Origin: Microbacterium sp. SS28
Lineage (GTDB): Bacteria; Actinomycetota; Actinomycetes; Actinomycetales; Microbacteriaceae
Assembly: GCF_022761035.1 (NCBI RefSeq)
Contig: NZ_JAKWJP010000002.1
Location: forward strand, 372,001-436,000
DNA: 64,000 bases
Direction: 5' to 3'
Made by a program: the position numbers and the translations under genes. A model generated the notes under the pieces. The model was not told where the DNA came from. It ran no database searches and saw nothing but the letters and a program-made list of their open reading frames with translations. This document shows, one piece after another, positions 32,814 through 43,211 of this stretch (positions are counted from its first letter, which is position 1; each line of letters starts with the position of its first letter).

Positions 32814-34208
32814 TCAGTGATGGAACGCGCCGGCCTCTTCCTCGGTCATGGACACCGTGATGGGGTGCTTGTCGAAGTGCGCGATCGCGTTCCGGTAGTC
32901 GTCCATGAGCAGTGCGGCCTCGTCGCGGCCGAACCCGGCACGCACGAGGATGCGCTGGATCGGCAGGTCCTCCCGCTCCGGGGGCATCGTGTACGCGGGC
33001 ACCTGCCATCCCCGGGTGCGGAGGCGGTCTGCGAGGTCGAAGAGGGTGAAGGGGTGCTCGACGCCGTCCTTGAGCTTCCACGAGACGGCCGGGATGCCCT
33101 CGTCGGGACGCCCGGAGTTGATGATGTCGAAGTGGCCGAGCTTCTCGATCTCGGCGGCGAGATACATCGCCGTGTCGTAGCAGGACTGGTGGACCTTGCG
33201 GTACCCCTCACGCCCGAGCCGCAGGAAGTTGTAGTACTGGACGACGATCTGGCCGCCGGGGCGGGAGAAGTTCAGGGCGAAGGTCGGCATGTTGCCGCCG
33301 AGGTAGTTGACGTTGAAGATGAGGTCCTCGGGAAGATCGGCGGCATCGCGCCATACGATCCATCCGACGCCGAGCGGGGCGAGCCCGAACTTGTGCCCCG
33401 ACGTGTTGATCGACTTGACCCGCGGCAGGCGGAAGTCCCACACGAGGTCGGCAGCGGTGAACGGCGCGAGGAAGCCGCCGCTCGCGCCGTCGACGTGGAT
33501 CGGGATGTCGAGGCCGCTCTCGGCCTGCAGCCCGTCGAGCGCCTCGCTCACGGCCTTGACCGGCTCGAAGCCGCCCGTGAAGGTCACGCCGAGGGTCGGG
33601 ACGACGCCGATCGTGTTCTCGTCGACGCGGGCCAGCACCTCTTCCGGCGTCATGAGGAAGCGGTCGCCCTGCATCGGGATCTCGCGCAGCTCGACATCCC
33701 AGTAGCGCGCGAACTTGTGCCAGCACACCTGCACGGGACCCGTGATGAGGTTGGGCTTGTCGGTCGGCAGGCCCGCCGCACGTCGCCGCGCGCGCCAGTT
33801 CCACAAGAGCGCCATCCCGCCCAGCATCGCGGCTTCACTCGAGCCCGTCGTCGAGGTGCCGAGGGTGTTCTCGGCGTCGGGCGAGTGCCAGAGATCCGCG
33901 AGGATGTGCACGCAGCGCGCCTCGATCTCGGCGGTCTGCGGGTACTCGTCCTTGTCGACCATGTTCTTGTCGAGCGTCTCGGCCATGAGCGAGCGCACTT
34001 CGGGCTCGAGCCACGTCTGGCAGAACGTCGCGAGGTTCTGGCGCGAATTGCCGTCGAGGAGGAGCTCGTCCGAGACGACTTGGTACGCGTGCCGCGCGAG
34101 GTGCTCCTTCTCGGGGATGCGGTACTTGGGCATCGCAACGGAGAGATCCGTCGAGGCGAACACCTCGTCGAGGATCTCGTCGCGGATGTTGTCGCGGTGG
34201 TGCAGCAT
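32814..34208 (-). CDS. gadB: Glutamate decarboxylase
   Basis: 464 residues, the normal length. It converts glutamate to GABA and CO2 with PLP, consuming a proton. The PLP lysine is in [17 protein letters not shown]; the aspartate that holds the ring is in [13 protein letters not shown]; the N-terminal [24 protein letters not shown] is typical. The ribosome site GGAGGGGG precedes ATG 34208, and a good promoter lies at 34273-34302. The C-terminal [21 protein letters not shown] has the histidine tail that plugs the active site at neutral pH in GadB enzymes. No glutamate/GABA antiporter is seen nearby. Confidence 0.95.
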   Translation of the reverse strand: MLHHRDNIRDEILDEVFASTDLSVAMPKYRIPEKEHLARHAYQVVSDELLLDGNSRQNLATFCQTWLEPEVRSLMAETLDKNMVDKDEYPQTAEIEARCVHILADLWHSPDAENTLGTSTTGSSEAAMLGGMALLWNWRARRRAAGLPTDKPNLITGPVQVCWHKFARYWDVELREIPMQGDRFLMTPEEVLARVDENTIGVVPTLGVTFTGGFEPVKAVSEALDGLQAESGLDIPIHVDGASGGFLAPFTAADLVWDFRLPRVKSINTSGHKFGLAPLGVGWIVWRDAADLPEDLIFNVNYLGGNMPTFALNFSRPGGQIVVQYYNFLRLGREGYRKVHQSCYDTAMYLAAEIEKLGHFDIINSGRPDEGIPAVSWKLKDGVEHPFTLFDLADRLRTRGWQVPAYTMPPEREDLPIQRILVRAGFGRDEAALLMDDYRNAIAHFDKHPITVSMTEEEAGAFHH

Positions 34209-34272
34209 GGTGGGCCCCCTCCATCGGTCGCCGGCGAGCCCAGGCGAGGGAGCGGCGGCGAGTACTCCCCCG

Positions 34273-34302
34273 GGTCTATCGGCTCGCGGCGGGGACTGTC
34301 AA
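34273..34302 (-). promoter_or_regulatory. Sigma-70-type promoter of gadB operon, with palindrome
   Basis: On the minus strand TTGACA (34297-34302), an 18-base spacer and TAGACC (34273-34278) lie about 65 bases before the gadB start. A near-palindrome GGCGGGACATTGACAGTCCC (34288-34311) spans the -35 box and could be an operator. Confidence 0.6.
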
Positions 34303-34323
34303 TGTCCCGCCGATGAACGTTCG

Positions 34324-35133
34324 CTACCGCGCGGCGTCCGGCTGGTCGACCGCGCCGCCGAACCGGCGATCACGCGCGACGTACAGCTCGATCGCCCGCC
34401 ACAGATCGGCGCGACCGAAGTCCGGCCAGAGCGTGTCGAGGAAGACGAACTCGGCATATGCGGACTCCCACAGCAGGAAGTTCGACGTCCGCTGCTCGCC
34501 GCTCGAACGCACGAACAGGTCGACGTCGGGCATCTCGGGGATGTACAGGCGGCGCTGGATGAGCTTCTCGGAGACGGCGCTCGCGCGCAGGCGCCCCGCC
34601 GCGACGTCGTCGGCGATCGAGCGCACGGCGTCGACGAGCTCGACCCGGCCGCCGTAGTTGACGCACATCGTGAGGGTCAGCACGTCGTTGCCCGCCGTGA
34701 GCTGCTCGGCGTACTGCAGCTCCTTGATGACCGAGCCCCACAGGCGCGGCTTGCGCCCCGCCCACCGCACCCGCACGCCCCACTCGTTGAGCTGGTCGCG
34801 GCGACGGTGCAGGACGTCGCGGTTGAAGCCCATGAGGAAGCGCACCTCGTCGGGCGAGCGCGACCAGTTCTCGGTCGAGAAGGCGTAGACCGAGACGTGT
34901 TTGACGCCCGCCTGGATCGCGCCCGCGACGACGTCGAGCAGCGCCGCCTCGCCCGCCTTGTGCCCCTCGACGCGGGTGAGTCCGCGACGATTGGCCCAGC
35001 GGCCGTTGCCGTCCATCACGATCGCGACGTGCTGCGGCACCGAGCCCTTCGGGAACGCCGGCGGGTAGACCCCCGTCCAGTCGACGGGGCGGTACGGCAC
35101 GGCGTCGCGGTGCGTGTAGGGCTTCGGGGTCAC
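34324..35133 (-). CDS. uppS: Isoprenyl transferase (Z-polyprenyl diphosphate synthase)
   Basis: 269 residues from GTG 35133, which overlaps the recO stop (GTGA). It extends isoprenyl diphosphates with cis units to make the lipid carrier for peptidoglycan. The catalytic Asp is in [18 protein letters not shown], then [23 protein letters not shown] and the closing [18 protein letters not shown]. The larger upstream frame lies in recO. Confidence 0.96.
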   Translation of the reverse strand: MTPKPYTHRDAVPYRPVDWTGVYPPAFPKGSVPQHVAIVMDGNGRWANRRGLTRVEGHKAGEAALLDVVAGAIQAGVKHVSVYAFSTENWSRSPDEVRFLMGFNRDVLHRRRDQLNEWGVRVRWAGRKPRLWGSVIKELQYAEQLTAGNDVLTLTMCVNYGGRVELVDAVRSIADDVAAGRLRASAVSEKLIQRRLYIPEMPDVDLFVRSSGEQRTSNFLLWESAYAEFVFLDTLWPDFGRADLWRAIELYVARDRRFGGAVDQPDAAR

Positions 35134-35873
35134 CGGGCGGCCTCCCAGGGCGAGGATTCGACGTGCGAAAGAGAACGGATGCCGCGCTCGAGGTGCCACT
35201 GCGCGTACGCGGCGATGAGCCCCGACACCGAGGCCGTGTCTCGGGGAGATGCCGCGTCGACGGCATCCCACTCACCGGCCATGAGCGACTGCAGCAGCAC
35301 CGCGGCCTCGGGGGCGACGCGGGCGGAGCCGGCGGGCGCGCAGTCGCGGCAGATCATGCCGCCCAGCTGCGCGACGAACGTCTCGTGCGGACCGGGCGCA
35401 CCGCAGCGGGCGCAGTCGTCGAGCCCCGGCGCCCAGCCGGACAGCGCCATGGCACGCAGCAGATAGGAGTCCAGGATGCTGCGCGACGCGTGCTCGCCCT
35501 TCGCGAGTGCACGCAGCCCGCCGACGAGCAGGAGGTACTGCTGCGGCGTCGCCTCGGCCTCGTTGAGGCGATCGGCGGCCTCGACCATCGCGCTCGCCGA
35601 GGTATAGCGGTCGTAGTGCACGGCGATGTCGGCGCCGTAGGTGCCGAGCGACTCCGCCTGCTGCACGATGTCGAGCGAGCGGCCCTGGTACAGGAGGACG
35701 TCGGCGACCATGAACGGCTCGAGCCTCGACCCGAAGCGCGACGACGTGCGGCGCACGCCCTTCGCCACAGCGCGGAGCTTGCCGTGGCGCCGGCTCAGCA
35801 TCGTCACGATCCTGTCGGCCTCACCCAGCTTGTGGGTGCGCAGGACCACGACCTCGTCGCGATAAGTGGGCAC
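35130..35873 (-). CDS. recO: DNA repair protein RecO
   Basis: 247 residues. RecO loads RecA on SSB-coated DNA and anneals strands. The N-terminal OB fold begins with [47 protein letters not shown] follows. The zinc site is CARCGAPGP...[10 protein letters not shown], with four cysteines. Cotranslated with uppS. The start lies 36 bases from the divergent TRIC-like gene, so both promoters are within or overlap this short gap. Confidence 0.95.
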   Translation of the reverse strand: MPTYRDEVVVLRTHKLGEADRIVTMLSRRHGKLRAVAKGVRRTSSRFGSRLEPFMVADVLLYQGRSLDIVQQAESLGTYGADIAVHYDRYTSASAMVEAADRLNEAEATPQQYLLLVGGLRALAKGEHASRSILDSYLLRAMALSGWAPGLDDCARCGAPGPHETFVAQLGGMICRDCAPAGSARVAPEAAVLLQSLMAGEWDAVDAASPRDTASVSGLIAAYAQWHLERGIRSLSHVESSPWEAAR

Positions 35874-35909
35874 GGATCAATTATCCCGGGGTGCCCCCAC
35901 AATGGACGT

Positions 35910-36614
35910 GTGAACGAGCCGCTCTTCGTCATCCCGCTGTGGGCCGATCTCATCGCCGTCGGACTCGGCGGCGTGCAGGGCGCGCTGTTCGCCTCCGGAT
36001 TCCAGGGCGAGCGCCGCCTCGACCTGCTGGGCGTCGCGATCATCGGCGTCGTCATGGGGATGGGTGGCGGTCTCATCCGCGACCTGCTCCTGGACGTCCC
36101 ACTGGTGACGCTCCAGAGCAACTGGTACCTGCTGACGGCGACGCTCGCGGCGCTGATCGGAATGCTGCTGGCCAACCTCTTCCAGCGCGCCAACCGCGTC
36201 ATCGTCGGGCTCGACGCCATCGTGATCGGCCTGTTCGGCGCCTTCGGCACGAGCAAGGCGCTGGCCCTCGGGCTGCCGCTCGTGCCGGCGGTCTTCATCG
36301 GGGTGTGCTCCGCGGTCGGCGGCGGCATCCTCCGCGACATCATCATGGGGCTGCCCGTCGCGATCATGCACGTGGGCTCGTTGTACGCTGTCGCCGCGGC
36401 GGCCGGATGTCTCGTGCTGGCGGTGGCGGATGCGCTCGGCGCGCCGCTCGTGGCGGCGGCTGCCGTGGGGATCGTCGTGACCTTCGTGATCCGGCTTCTG
36501 GCCGTGATCTTCGATCTGTCACTCCCCGAGCAGCGCATGCTGTATCGACGGAAGGTCGCGGTGGAGACCTCCGCCGTGCCGATCATCCGACCGCGCGGCG
36601 ACAGCGTGGCGTGA
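35910..36614 (+). CDS. TRIC-type trimeric intracellular cation channel family protein
   Basis: 234 residues from GTG 35910. Seven membrane helices and the two-fold repeat of the UPF0126/TRIC family are visible, each with a GxGGxxRD motif: GMGGGLIRDLLLD and VGGGILRDIIMG. Prokaryotic TRIC proteins form potassium- or cation-permeable trimers; others of the family may carry other small substrates. The stop lies one base from the leuA stop, so the two genes converge tightly with no space for a terminator. Confidence 0.88.
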   Translation: MNEPLFVIPLWADLIAVGLGGVQGALFASGFQGERRLDLLGVAIIGVVMGMGGGLIRDLLLDVPLVTLQSNWYLLTATLAALIGMLLANLFQRANRVIVGLDAIVIGLFGAFGTSKALALGLPLVPAVFIGVCSAVGGGILRDIIMGLPVAIMHVGSLYAVAAAAGCLVLAVADALGAPLVAAAAVGIVVTFVIRLLAVIFDLSLPEQRMLYRRKVAVETSAVPIIRPRGDSVA

Positions 36615-36615
36615 G

Positions 36616-38495
<1,880 letters not shown>

Positions 38496-38501
38496 GGAGT
38501 C

Positions 38502-38507
38502 AGGGTA
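38502..38507 (-). promoter_or_regulatory. -10 box of the leuL-leuA transcript
   Basis: Minus-strand TGTACCCT gives an extended -10 (TACCCT), six bases before the leader ATG. A weak -35 (TTCGCG) lies 18 bases further upstream. Confidence 0.45.
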
Positions 38508-38650
38508 CACCCGCGCGATGGGCGTCGCGAAATGACGAGACACGCGCGGCCGCGCGTGCCATGATGTGCCCAGGCTCGTCGTGCCGGGCCTGTGGCGCCC
38601 GTTCGGGGGAATGCGCGCCGCGTCGACGCAGACGCCGCCGGGGGGCAGCC

Positions 38651-40174
38651 ATGGTGTACCGCCGTTCGTCCGATCGTTCCCGCCGCTTCCCGGTCGCCCT
38701 TGCCGTGGGCGCCGCAGCGGCCCTCCTGCTCTCCGGATGCGGAGCAGCAGGCGAAGAGCCCGAGAGCGGGCCTGATCCCGCCGGCTTCGACGACCTTCAG
38801 TCGGCGACCGTCTACATCAAGGGGCAGGGCACCTTCATCGACCCCGGCTCGCTCGATCCCGCCGAGGGCCGCTGGATCGGCTCGGGCTTCGTCGTGAGCG
38901 ACGAAGGACGCGTCATCACGAACAACCACGTCGTGACGGGAGCCGGCACCCTCGACGTGCTGCTCGGGGGCGAGGACGAAGTGGGCGCCGAAGTGCTCGG
39001 CGCCTCGGAATGCCTCGACCTCGCCGTCTTGCAGCTCGACGAGGGCGAGTACCCGTTCCTCGCGTGGCACGACGGCGAGATCAAGACGGGCCTCGACGTC
39101 TACTCGGCGGGCTACCCGCTCGGCGCGGCGGAGGAGTTCACCCTGACGCGGGGCATCGTGTCCAAGGACGACTTCCCGCTCGACACGCAGTGGGCCTCAC
39201 TCGAGCACGTCATCGAGCACGACGCGCGCATCCGCGGCGGCAACTCGGGCGGACCGCTCGTCGACGAGAACGGCGCCGTCGTCGGCGTCAACTATGCGGG
39301 AGACGACTCGCTCGACTACAACTTCGCGATCCACCGGGATGTCGCAGAAGAGAACATCGACGCCATCGCGTCGGGCGAGCGGGTGCTCTCGATCGGCATC
39401 AACGCGCAGGGCTGGTCGAACGAGGACGACTCGCTGTTCGGCATCTGGGTGCAGTCGGTCGAAGCCGGAGGGCCGGCGGATGCCGCGGGCATAGAGCCCG
39501 GAGACCTCATCTTCTCGCTCGCCGGCGTCACGGTCGGCGACGACGGAACGCTGGGCACGTACTGCGAGGTGCTCGACACGCAGGGCAGCGACGCGACGAT
39601 CGACATCGAGGTCTACCGCCCCGGGACCGACGAGCTGCTCGAAGGCCAGATCAACGGCGATGAGCTCGCCGTGAAGCAGTCCGGCTACCTCGGAGGGTCG
39701 GTTCCCGACGACGGCGGCTTCCAGAGCGTGACGGATGACGCGGGCGTGCTGAGCGTCTCGGTGCCGGCCGATTGGGCCGAGGTGGACGGAGCCGGCTTCA
39801 CCGACGGGTCGGGCACGTCGTGGTACGCGCTCTCGGCCGCCCCCGTGCTCGAGTCGTTCTGGGGGACCTTCACGGGCTCCGGCGTGCAGTTCATGGGATC
39901 GACCGAAGCGGGCCAGTCCGCGGCGGATCTGCTCACCTCCCTCTCGGGCACCTACGACTCGGAGTGCAGTCCGGTCGAGACGGCCGAGTCGTACGACGAC
40001 GGCTATTACACCGGCGTCTACTCCGAGTGGGACTGCTCGGGAACCTCGGGAATCGTGCTGTCGGCGATCGACGCGGGCGGCAACAACGTCGTGCTGCTGC
40101 TTCAGCTCAACTCCGACTACGAGAAGACGGATGCGCTGACCGAGATCATCTCGACCTTCTACGCGGACTTCTGA
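38651..40174 (+). CDS. Lipid-anchored trypsin-like (S1C/HtrA-type) serine protease with PDZ domain
   Basis: 507 residues from ATG 38651; a longer frame from 38561 would bury the signal. The lipoprotein signal ends in LLLSGC with Cys30. The protease triad is His93 (TNNHVVTG), Asp123 (ECLDLAVLQL) and Ser199 (RGGNSGGPLV). A PDZ-like domain follows (about 280-345; GIWVQSVEAGGPADAAGIEPGD), then a beta-rich C-terminal domain (about 375-507) with no recognised name. It should act on the outer face of the membrane, degrading or cutting proteins in the envelope, like HtrA. It stands divergently from leuA and 46 bases before another lipoprotein gene. Confidence 0.88.
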   Translation: MVYRRSSDRSRRFPVALAVGAAAALLLSGCGAAGEEPESGPDPAGFDDLQSATVYIKGQGTFIDPGSLDPAEGRWIGSGFVVSDEGRVITNNHVVTGAGTLDVLLGGEDEVGAEVLGASECLDLAVLQLDEGEYPFLAWHDGEIKTGLDVYSAGYPLGAAEEFTLTRGIVSKDDFPLDTQWASLEHVIEHDARIRGGNSGGPLVDENGAVVGVNYAGDDSLDYNFAIHRDVAEENIDAIASGERVLSIGINAQGWSNEDDSLFGIWVQSVEAGGPADAAGIEPGDLIFSLAGVTVGDDGTLGTYCEVLDTQGSDATIDIEVYRPGTDELLEGQINGDELAVKQSGYLGGSVPDDGGFQSVTDDAGVLSVSVPADWAEVDGAGFTDGSGTSWYALSAAPVLESFWGTFTGSGVQFMGSTEAGQSAADLLTSLSGTYDSECSPVETAESYDDGYYTGVYSEWDCSGTSGIVLSAIDAGGNNVVLLLQLNSDYEKTDALTEIISTFYADF

Positions 40175-40220
40175 TCCGAGCCGGGTGAGACGAACGCGGG
40201 CGGCGAGACACCTGAAGGGT

Positions 40221-40835
40221 ATGAACCGAGTTCGTCGCGCATTCGCCGCGGCCGCGGGAGCGGCATCCGTCCTCGTCCTCGCCGGGTGCGCGACTGCGTC
40301 CGGCACGGGCGGCGTGCCGTTGGGCGACGCCTACCCCGCCGCGCCGTCGGGCGAGGTCGTCGGGCAGGGCACCGTCATGGATGTCGGCGGCGAGGCCGAG
40401 CTGTGCCTCGGGCCGGTCGCGGAGTCGTATCCGCCGCAGTGCTCGGGCATCCCGCTCGAGGGCTGGTCGTGGGACGGCGTCGAGGGCAGCGAGACCTCGG
40501 ACGACGTGCAGTGGGGCGCCTACGCCGTGCAGGGCACGTACGACGGTGAGGTGTTCGCCGTGACGGCTCCCCCGATCATGCTCGCGCTCTACGACCCGAT
40601 GCCCTTCCCCGACCCCACGGGCGGCGAAGCAGGCGAGGGCGACGAGGCGACGCTCGTCGCTCTGCAGGACGAGCTGCCCGATCGGCTGGGCACGCAGTAC
40701 CTGTCGTCGTCGATCGAGAACGGCTACCTGTGGATCGACGTCGTCTGGGACGACGGCACGCTTCAGGATGCCGCCGATGCCGAGTTCGGTGAGGACGCCG
40801 TCGTGGTCCGCTCGGCCCTGCGCGAGGTCTCGTAG
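40221..40835 (+). CDS. Predicted lipoprotein of unknown function
   Basis: 204 residues from ATG 40221, with GAAGGGT upstream. The signal peptide ends in VLVLAGC with Cys23 as the lipid site. The mature part has two Cys (LCLGPVAESYPPQC) that may form a disulfide, and many acidic residues. It lies 46 bases after the serine protease gene, so the two may be one operon and meet on the cell surface. I recognise no domain. Confidence 0.78.
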   Translation: MNRVRRAFAAAAGAASVLVLAGCATASGTGGVPLGDAYPAAPSGEVVGQGTVMDVGGEAELCLGPVAESYPPQCSGIPLEGWSWDGVEGSETSDDVQWGAYAVQGTYDGEVFAVTAPPIMLALYDPMPFPDPTGGEAGEGDEATLVALQDELPDRLGTQYLSSSIENGYLWIDVVWDDGTLQDAADAEFGEDAVVVRSALREVS

Positions 40836-40922
40836 CGCGTCTGGTGCACGGTGCTCACGCGGGTCTAGTGTGAGCGACGGGCGCCCTCTCCGGCGCCGAC
40901 CGGGACGCATTGCGGGGCGACG

Positions 40923-43184
40923 ATGAGTGCCAGCGAAGAGCGCGCGTTCGAGGCGGTCGTCCTCGCGAACTCCTTCACGCAGCCGAGAGGCCGCGCCTAC
41001 GTCGTGGAGTTCTTCCCCGCGTCGGTCGTCGCGCTGTACGACGCCGTCGTGGCGCGGCCGGACTGGCAGAACGCGCAGACGCTGACCGAGCGCGCGCTCG
41101 CCGTGGCCGCCGCGCTGGATGAGGACTCCGAGCTCGACGCGCGGTACCGCGCCGACGTCGAGGCGGGACGGCTGGGCTTCGGCGCGGGCGAGGACGAGGA
41201 GATCGACCGGGCCATCGGCGAAGTGTCCGAGGCGCTCGGGGGACGCGTCCTGCACGCGGGCCCGCCCGAGGAGGCGATGGAGGCCGAGGCTCCGGCGGAG
41301 GCCGGTGTCGAGTCGCCGGCGGCGGAGATGCCCGACTACGCAGCGGAGGCCGAGCCGCCGATGGCGGAGATGCCGGAGGCACCCGCGGAGGCCGGGATGG
41401 TCGATGAGGCCGTCGAGGCGGGGCCGCCGGATGACGGACTCCTCGGCGGCGGGGCGACCGAGGAGTGGTCGCCGGAGACGCCGAGCATGGTGCCGCCTGC
41501 CGCGGACGAGTCGACGATGGAGCCGCCCCTCATCGCAGGGGGCGATGGTGCTCCGGGCGGCGCGACCGCGAACGGCGGAGGCGGCTCGGGGGGCGGGGGC
41601 TCAGGTGGCGAACCCGCGGCCGAGACAGTCCAGACCTGGCTCAACGCCGAGGTGCAGGGCGACGACGACGTGCTGAGCGTCGCGACGGAATACGTGCTCG
41701 CCGTGTTCTTCGGTGAGAAGAGCGAGGCGGCCGCCGGCGCAGCGCCGACCGCGATCGCGTTCGCCACCGGGCAGAGCGCCGTCGATGTCACTGTGCAGCT
41801 CGTGAGCACGGACTTCACGGTTCCGCCGTTCCCGCAGCAGCTGCGCGTCGGACGCGACGGCGCGTCCAAGGGCCGTGCGCTCTTCCCCGTGACACCGCTG
41901 CACGGCGGGGCGTCGACCCTGAGCATCCTCGTGGACGTGCAGGGCAACTTCCTGCAGCGACTCGAGCTCTCATTCGACGTCGGCTCGTCCGCCGGCGTCG
42001 AGACCAAGAGCTTCGGCAGGCCGGCGGGCGCCGCCGTCGCCATGGAGCCGCGCACCGCGTCGATGCAGTTCATGCCGGCGACAGGCGGATACGAGCTCTT
42101 CGTCAAAGGCGTCACTGATCAGCAAGTGTTCGTGCAGCTCACGCAGGACGAGCTCGCGGCCCGCATCGGCGACGTCCGCGAGGCCCTGCTGAAGACCGTC
42201 AAGGATCCGACGTTCGCGCTCGAACTCGACATCCCGCCCGACCTCGGGGCCGCGGCGCTCAAGGAGCTCGCCTTCGCGGGCTTCCGGCTCTACCAGGCGA
42301 TCTTCGCGGGGCCGTTCGCCTCGGAGGAGCTCAAGCGCGTCGGCCGTTGGCTGCGCGAGAGTCTGGCAGACGACGTTGCGACGCTGCAGGTCGTCTCGCG
42401 CGGGTTCCCCGTGCCGTGGGCGCTCATGTACCTCACGGACCGCTTCTCGAACACGGCACTCGACTGGCACGACTTCATCGGCATGCGCCACGTGGTCGAG
42501 CAGATCCCGATGCGCGAGATCTCGGCGATGCCGCCCGTCACGACGATCGCATCGACGCCCGACTTGAGCGTGCGGGTGCTCTTCAACGACGGCATCGACG
42601 CGCAGATGCCCTCGCATCCCGTTGCGGCGCAGCGCGCGTACTGGAACGCGCGCGGTGTTGCTCTCGGCGTCGGCACCAAGGTCGACGACCTCGTGACGGG
42701 CGCCCTCGCGACGGGGGCGACCGACAAGGTGCTCTACCTCTACTGTCACGCCGTCGCCTCGGACAAGGACTCGGATGACTCGTACCTCGTCCTCTCGGGC
42801 GACGAGCGGATCTCGCTCGGCCAGCTGGCGGTGTACGCCCCCATCGAGGACCAGCTGCCGGCGCATCCGCTCATCGTCGTGAACGCGTGCGAGTCGGGCG
42901 ATCTGTCGCCCAACTTCTACGACGGCTTCGTGCCGTACTTCCTCGCGAAGGGCGCGCGCGGAGTCGTGGGCACCGAGTGCAAGACGCCGGGCCGCTTCGC
43001 GAGCGAATGGGCCATCGCGTTCTTCGACCGGTTCTTCAGCGGCGAGCCGCTCGGCGCCGCCGTCCTCGGAATCCGCCGGGAGTTCCTCGAGAAGCACGGC
43101 AATCCGCTCGGGCTGCTCTACGGCGTGCACTGCGACACCGACACGCGCGTGGATCCCGCGCTCGCGGCATCCGTCAGTCCCTAG
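40923..43184 (+). CDS. CHAT-domain (caspase-like) peptidase with N-terminal helical and low-complexity regions
   Basis: 753 residues. The C-terminal third is a clan-CD CHAT peptidase: the catalytic His609 lies in VLYLYCHAVAS and Cys656 in IVVNACESGD, followed by GARGVVGTECKTP. Residues 1-100 are mostly helical, resembling the small adaptor-like domains often placed before such effectors. Residues 105-230 are low-complexity (Glu, Pro, Ala) with a Gly4Ser-like linker at 216-229. Residues 235-370 look beta-rich. No signal or membrane helix: cytoplasmic. CHAT proteases occur in bacterial defence and cell-death modules and often cut a neighbouring protein. The next gene, an alpha/beta hydrolase, shares a DDGLLGGG motif with it (168-177 here), so I infer the two act together; substrate and trigger are unknown. 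Confidence 0.85.
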   Translation: MSASEERAFEAVVLANSFTQPRGRAYVVEFFPASVVALYDAVVARPDWQNAQTLTERALAVAAALDEDSELDARYRADVEAGRLGFGAGEDEEIDRAIGEVSEALGGRVLHAGPPEEAMEAEAPAEAGVESPAAEMPDYAAEAEPPMAEMPEAPAEAGMVDEAVEAGPPDDGLLGGGATEEWSPETPSMVPPAADESTMEPPLIAGGDGAPGGATANGGGGSGGGGSGGEPAAETVQTWLNAEVQGDDDVLSVATEYVLAVFFGEKSEAAAGAAPTAIAFATGQSAVDVTVQLVSTDFTVPPFPQQLRVGRDGASKGRALFPVTPLHGGASTLSILVDVQGNFLQRLELSFDVGSSAGVETKSFGRPAGAAVAMEPRTASMQFMPATGGYELFVKGVTDQQVFVQLTQDELAARIGDVREALLKTVKDPTFALELDIPPDLGAAALKELAFAGFRLYQAIFAGPFASEELKRVGRWLRESLADDVATLQVVSRGFPVPWALMYLTDRFSNTALDWHDFIGMRHVVEQIPMREISAMPPVTTIASTPDLSVRVLFNDGIDAQMPSHPVAAQRAYWNARGVALGVGTKVDDLVTGALATGATDKVLYLYCHAVASDKDSDDSYLVLSGDERISLGQLAVYAPIEDQLPAHPLIVVNACESGDLSPNFYDGFVPYFLAKGARGVVGTECKTPGRFASEWAIAFFDRFFSGEPLGAAVLGIRREFLEKHGNPLGLLYGVHCDTDTRVDPALAASVSP

Positions 43185-43211
43185 AAAGCGTTCACGAGAA
43201 ACGGAGCGTTC

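Noticed and set aside
38561-38650. Longer start for the lipid-anchored serine protease
   Set aside because: It would place about 30 arginine-rich residues before the lipoprotein signal.
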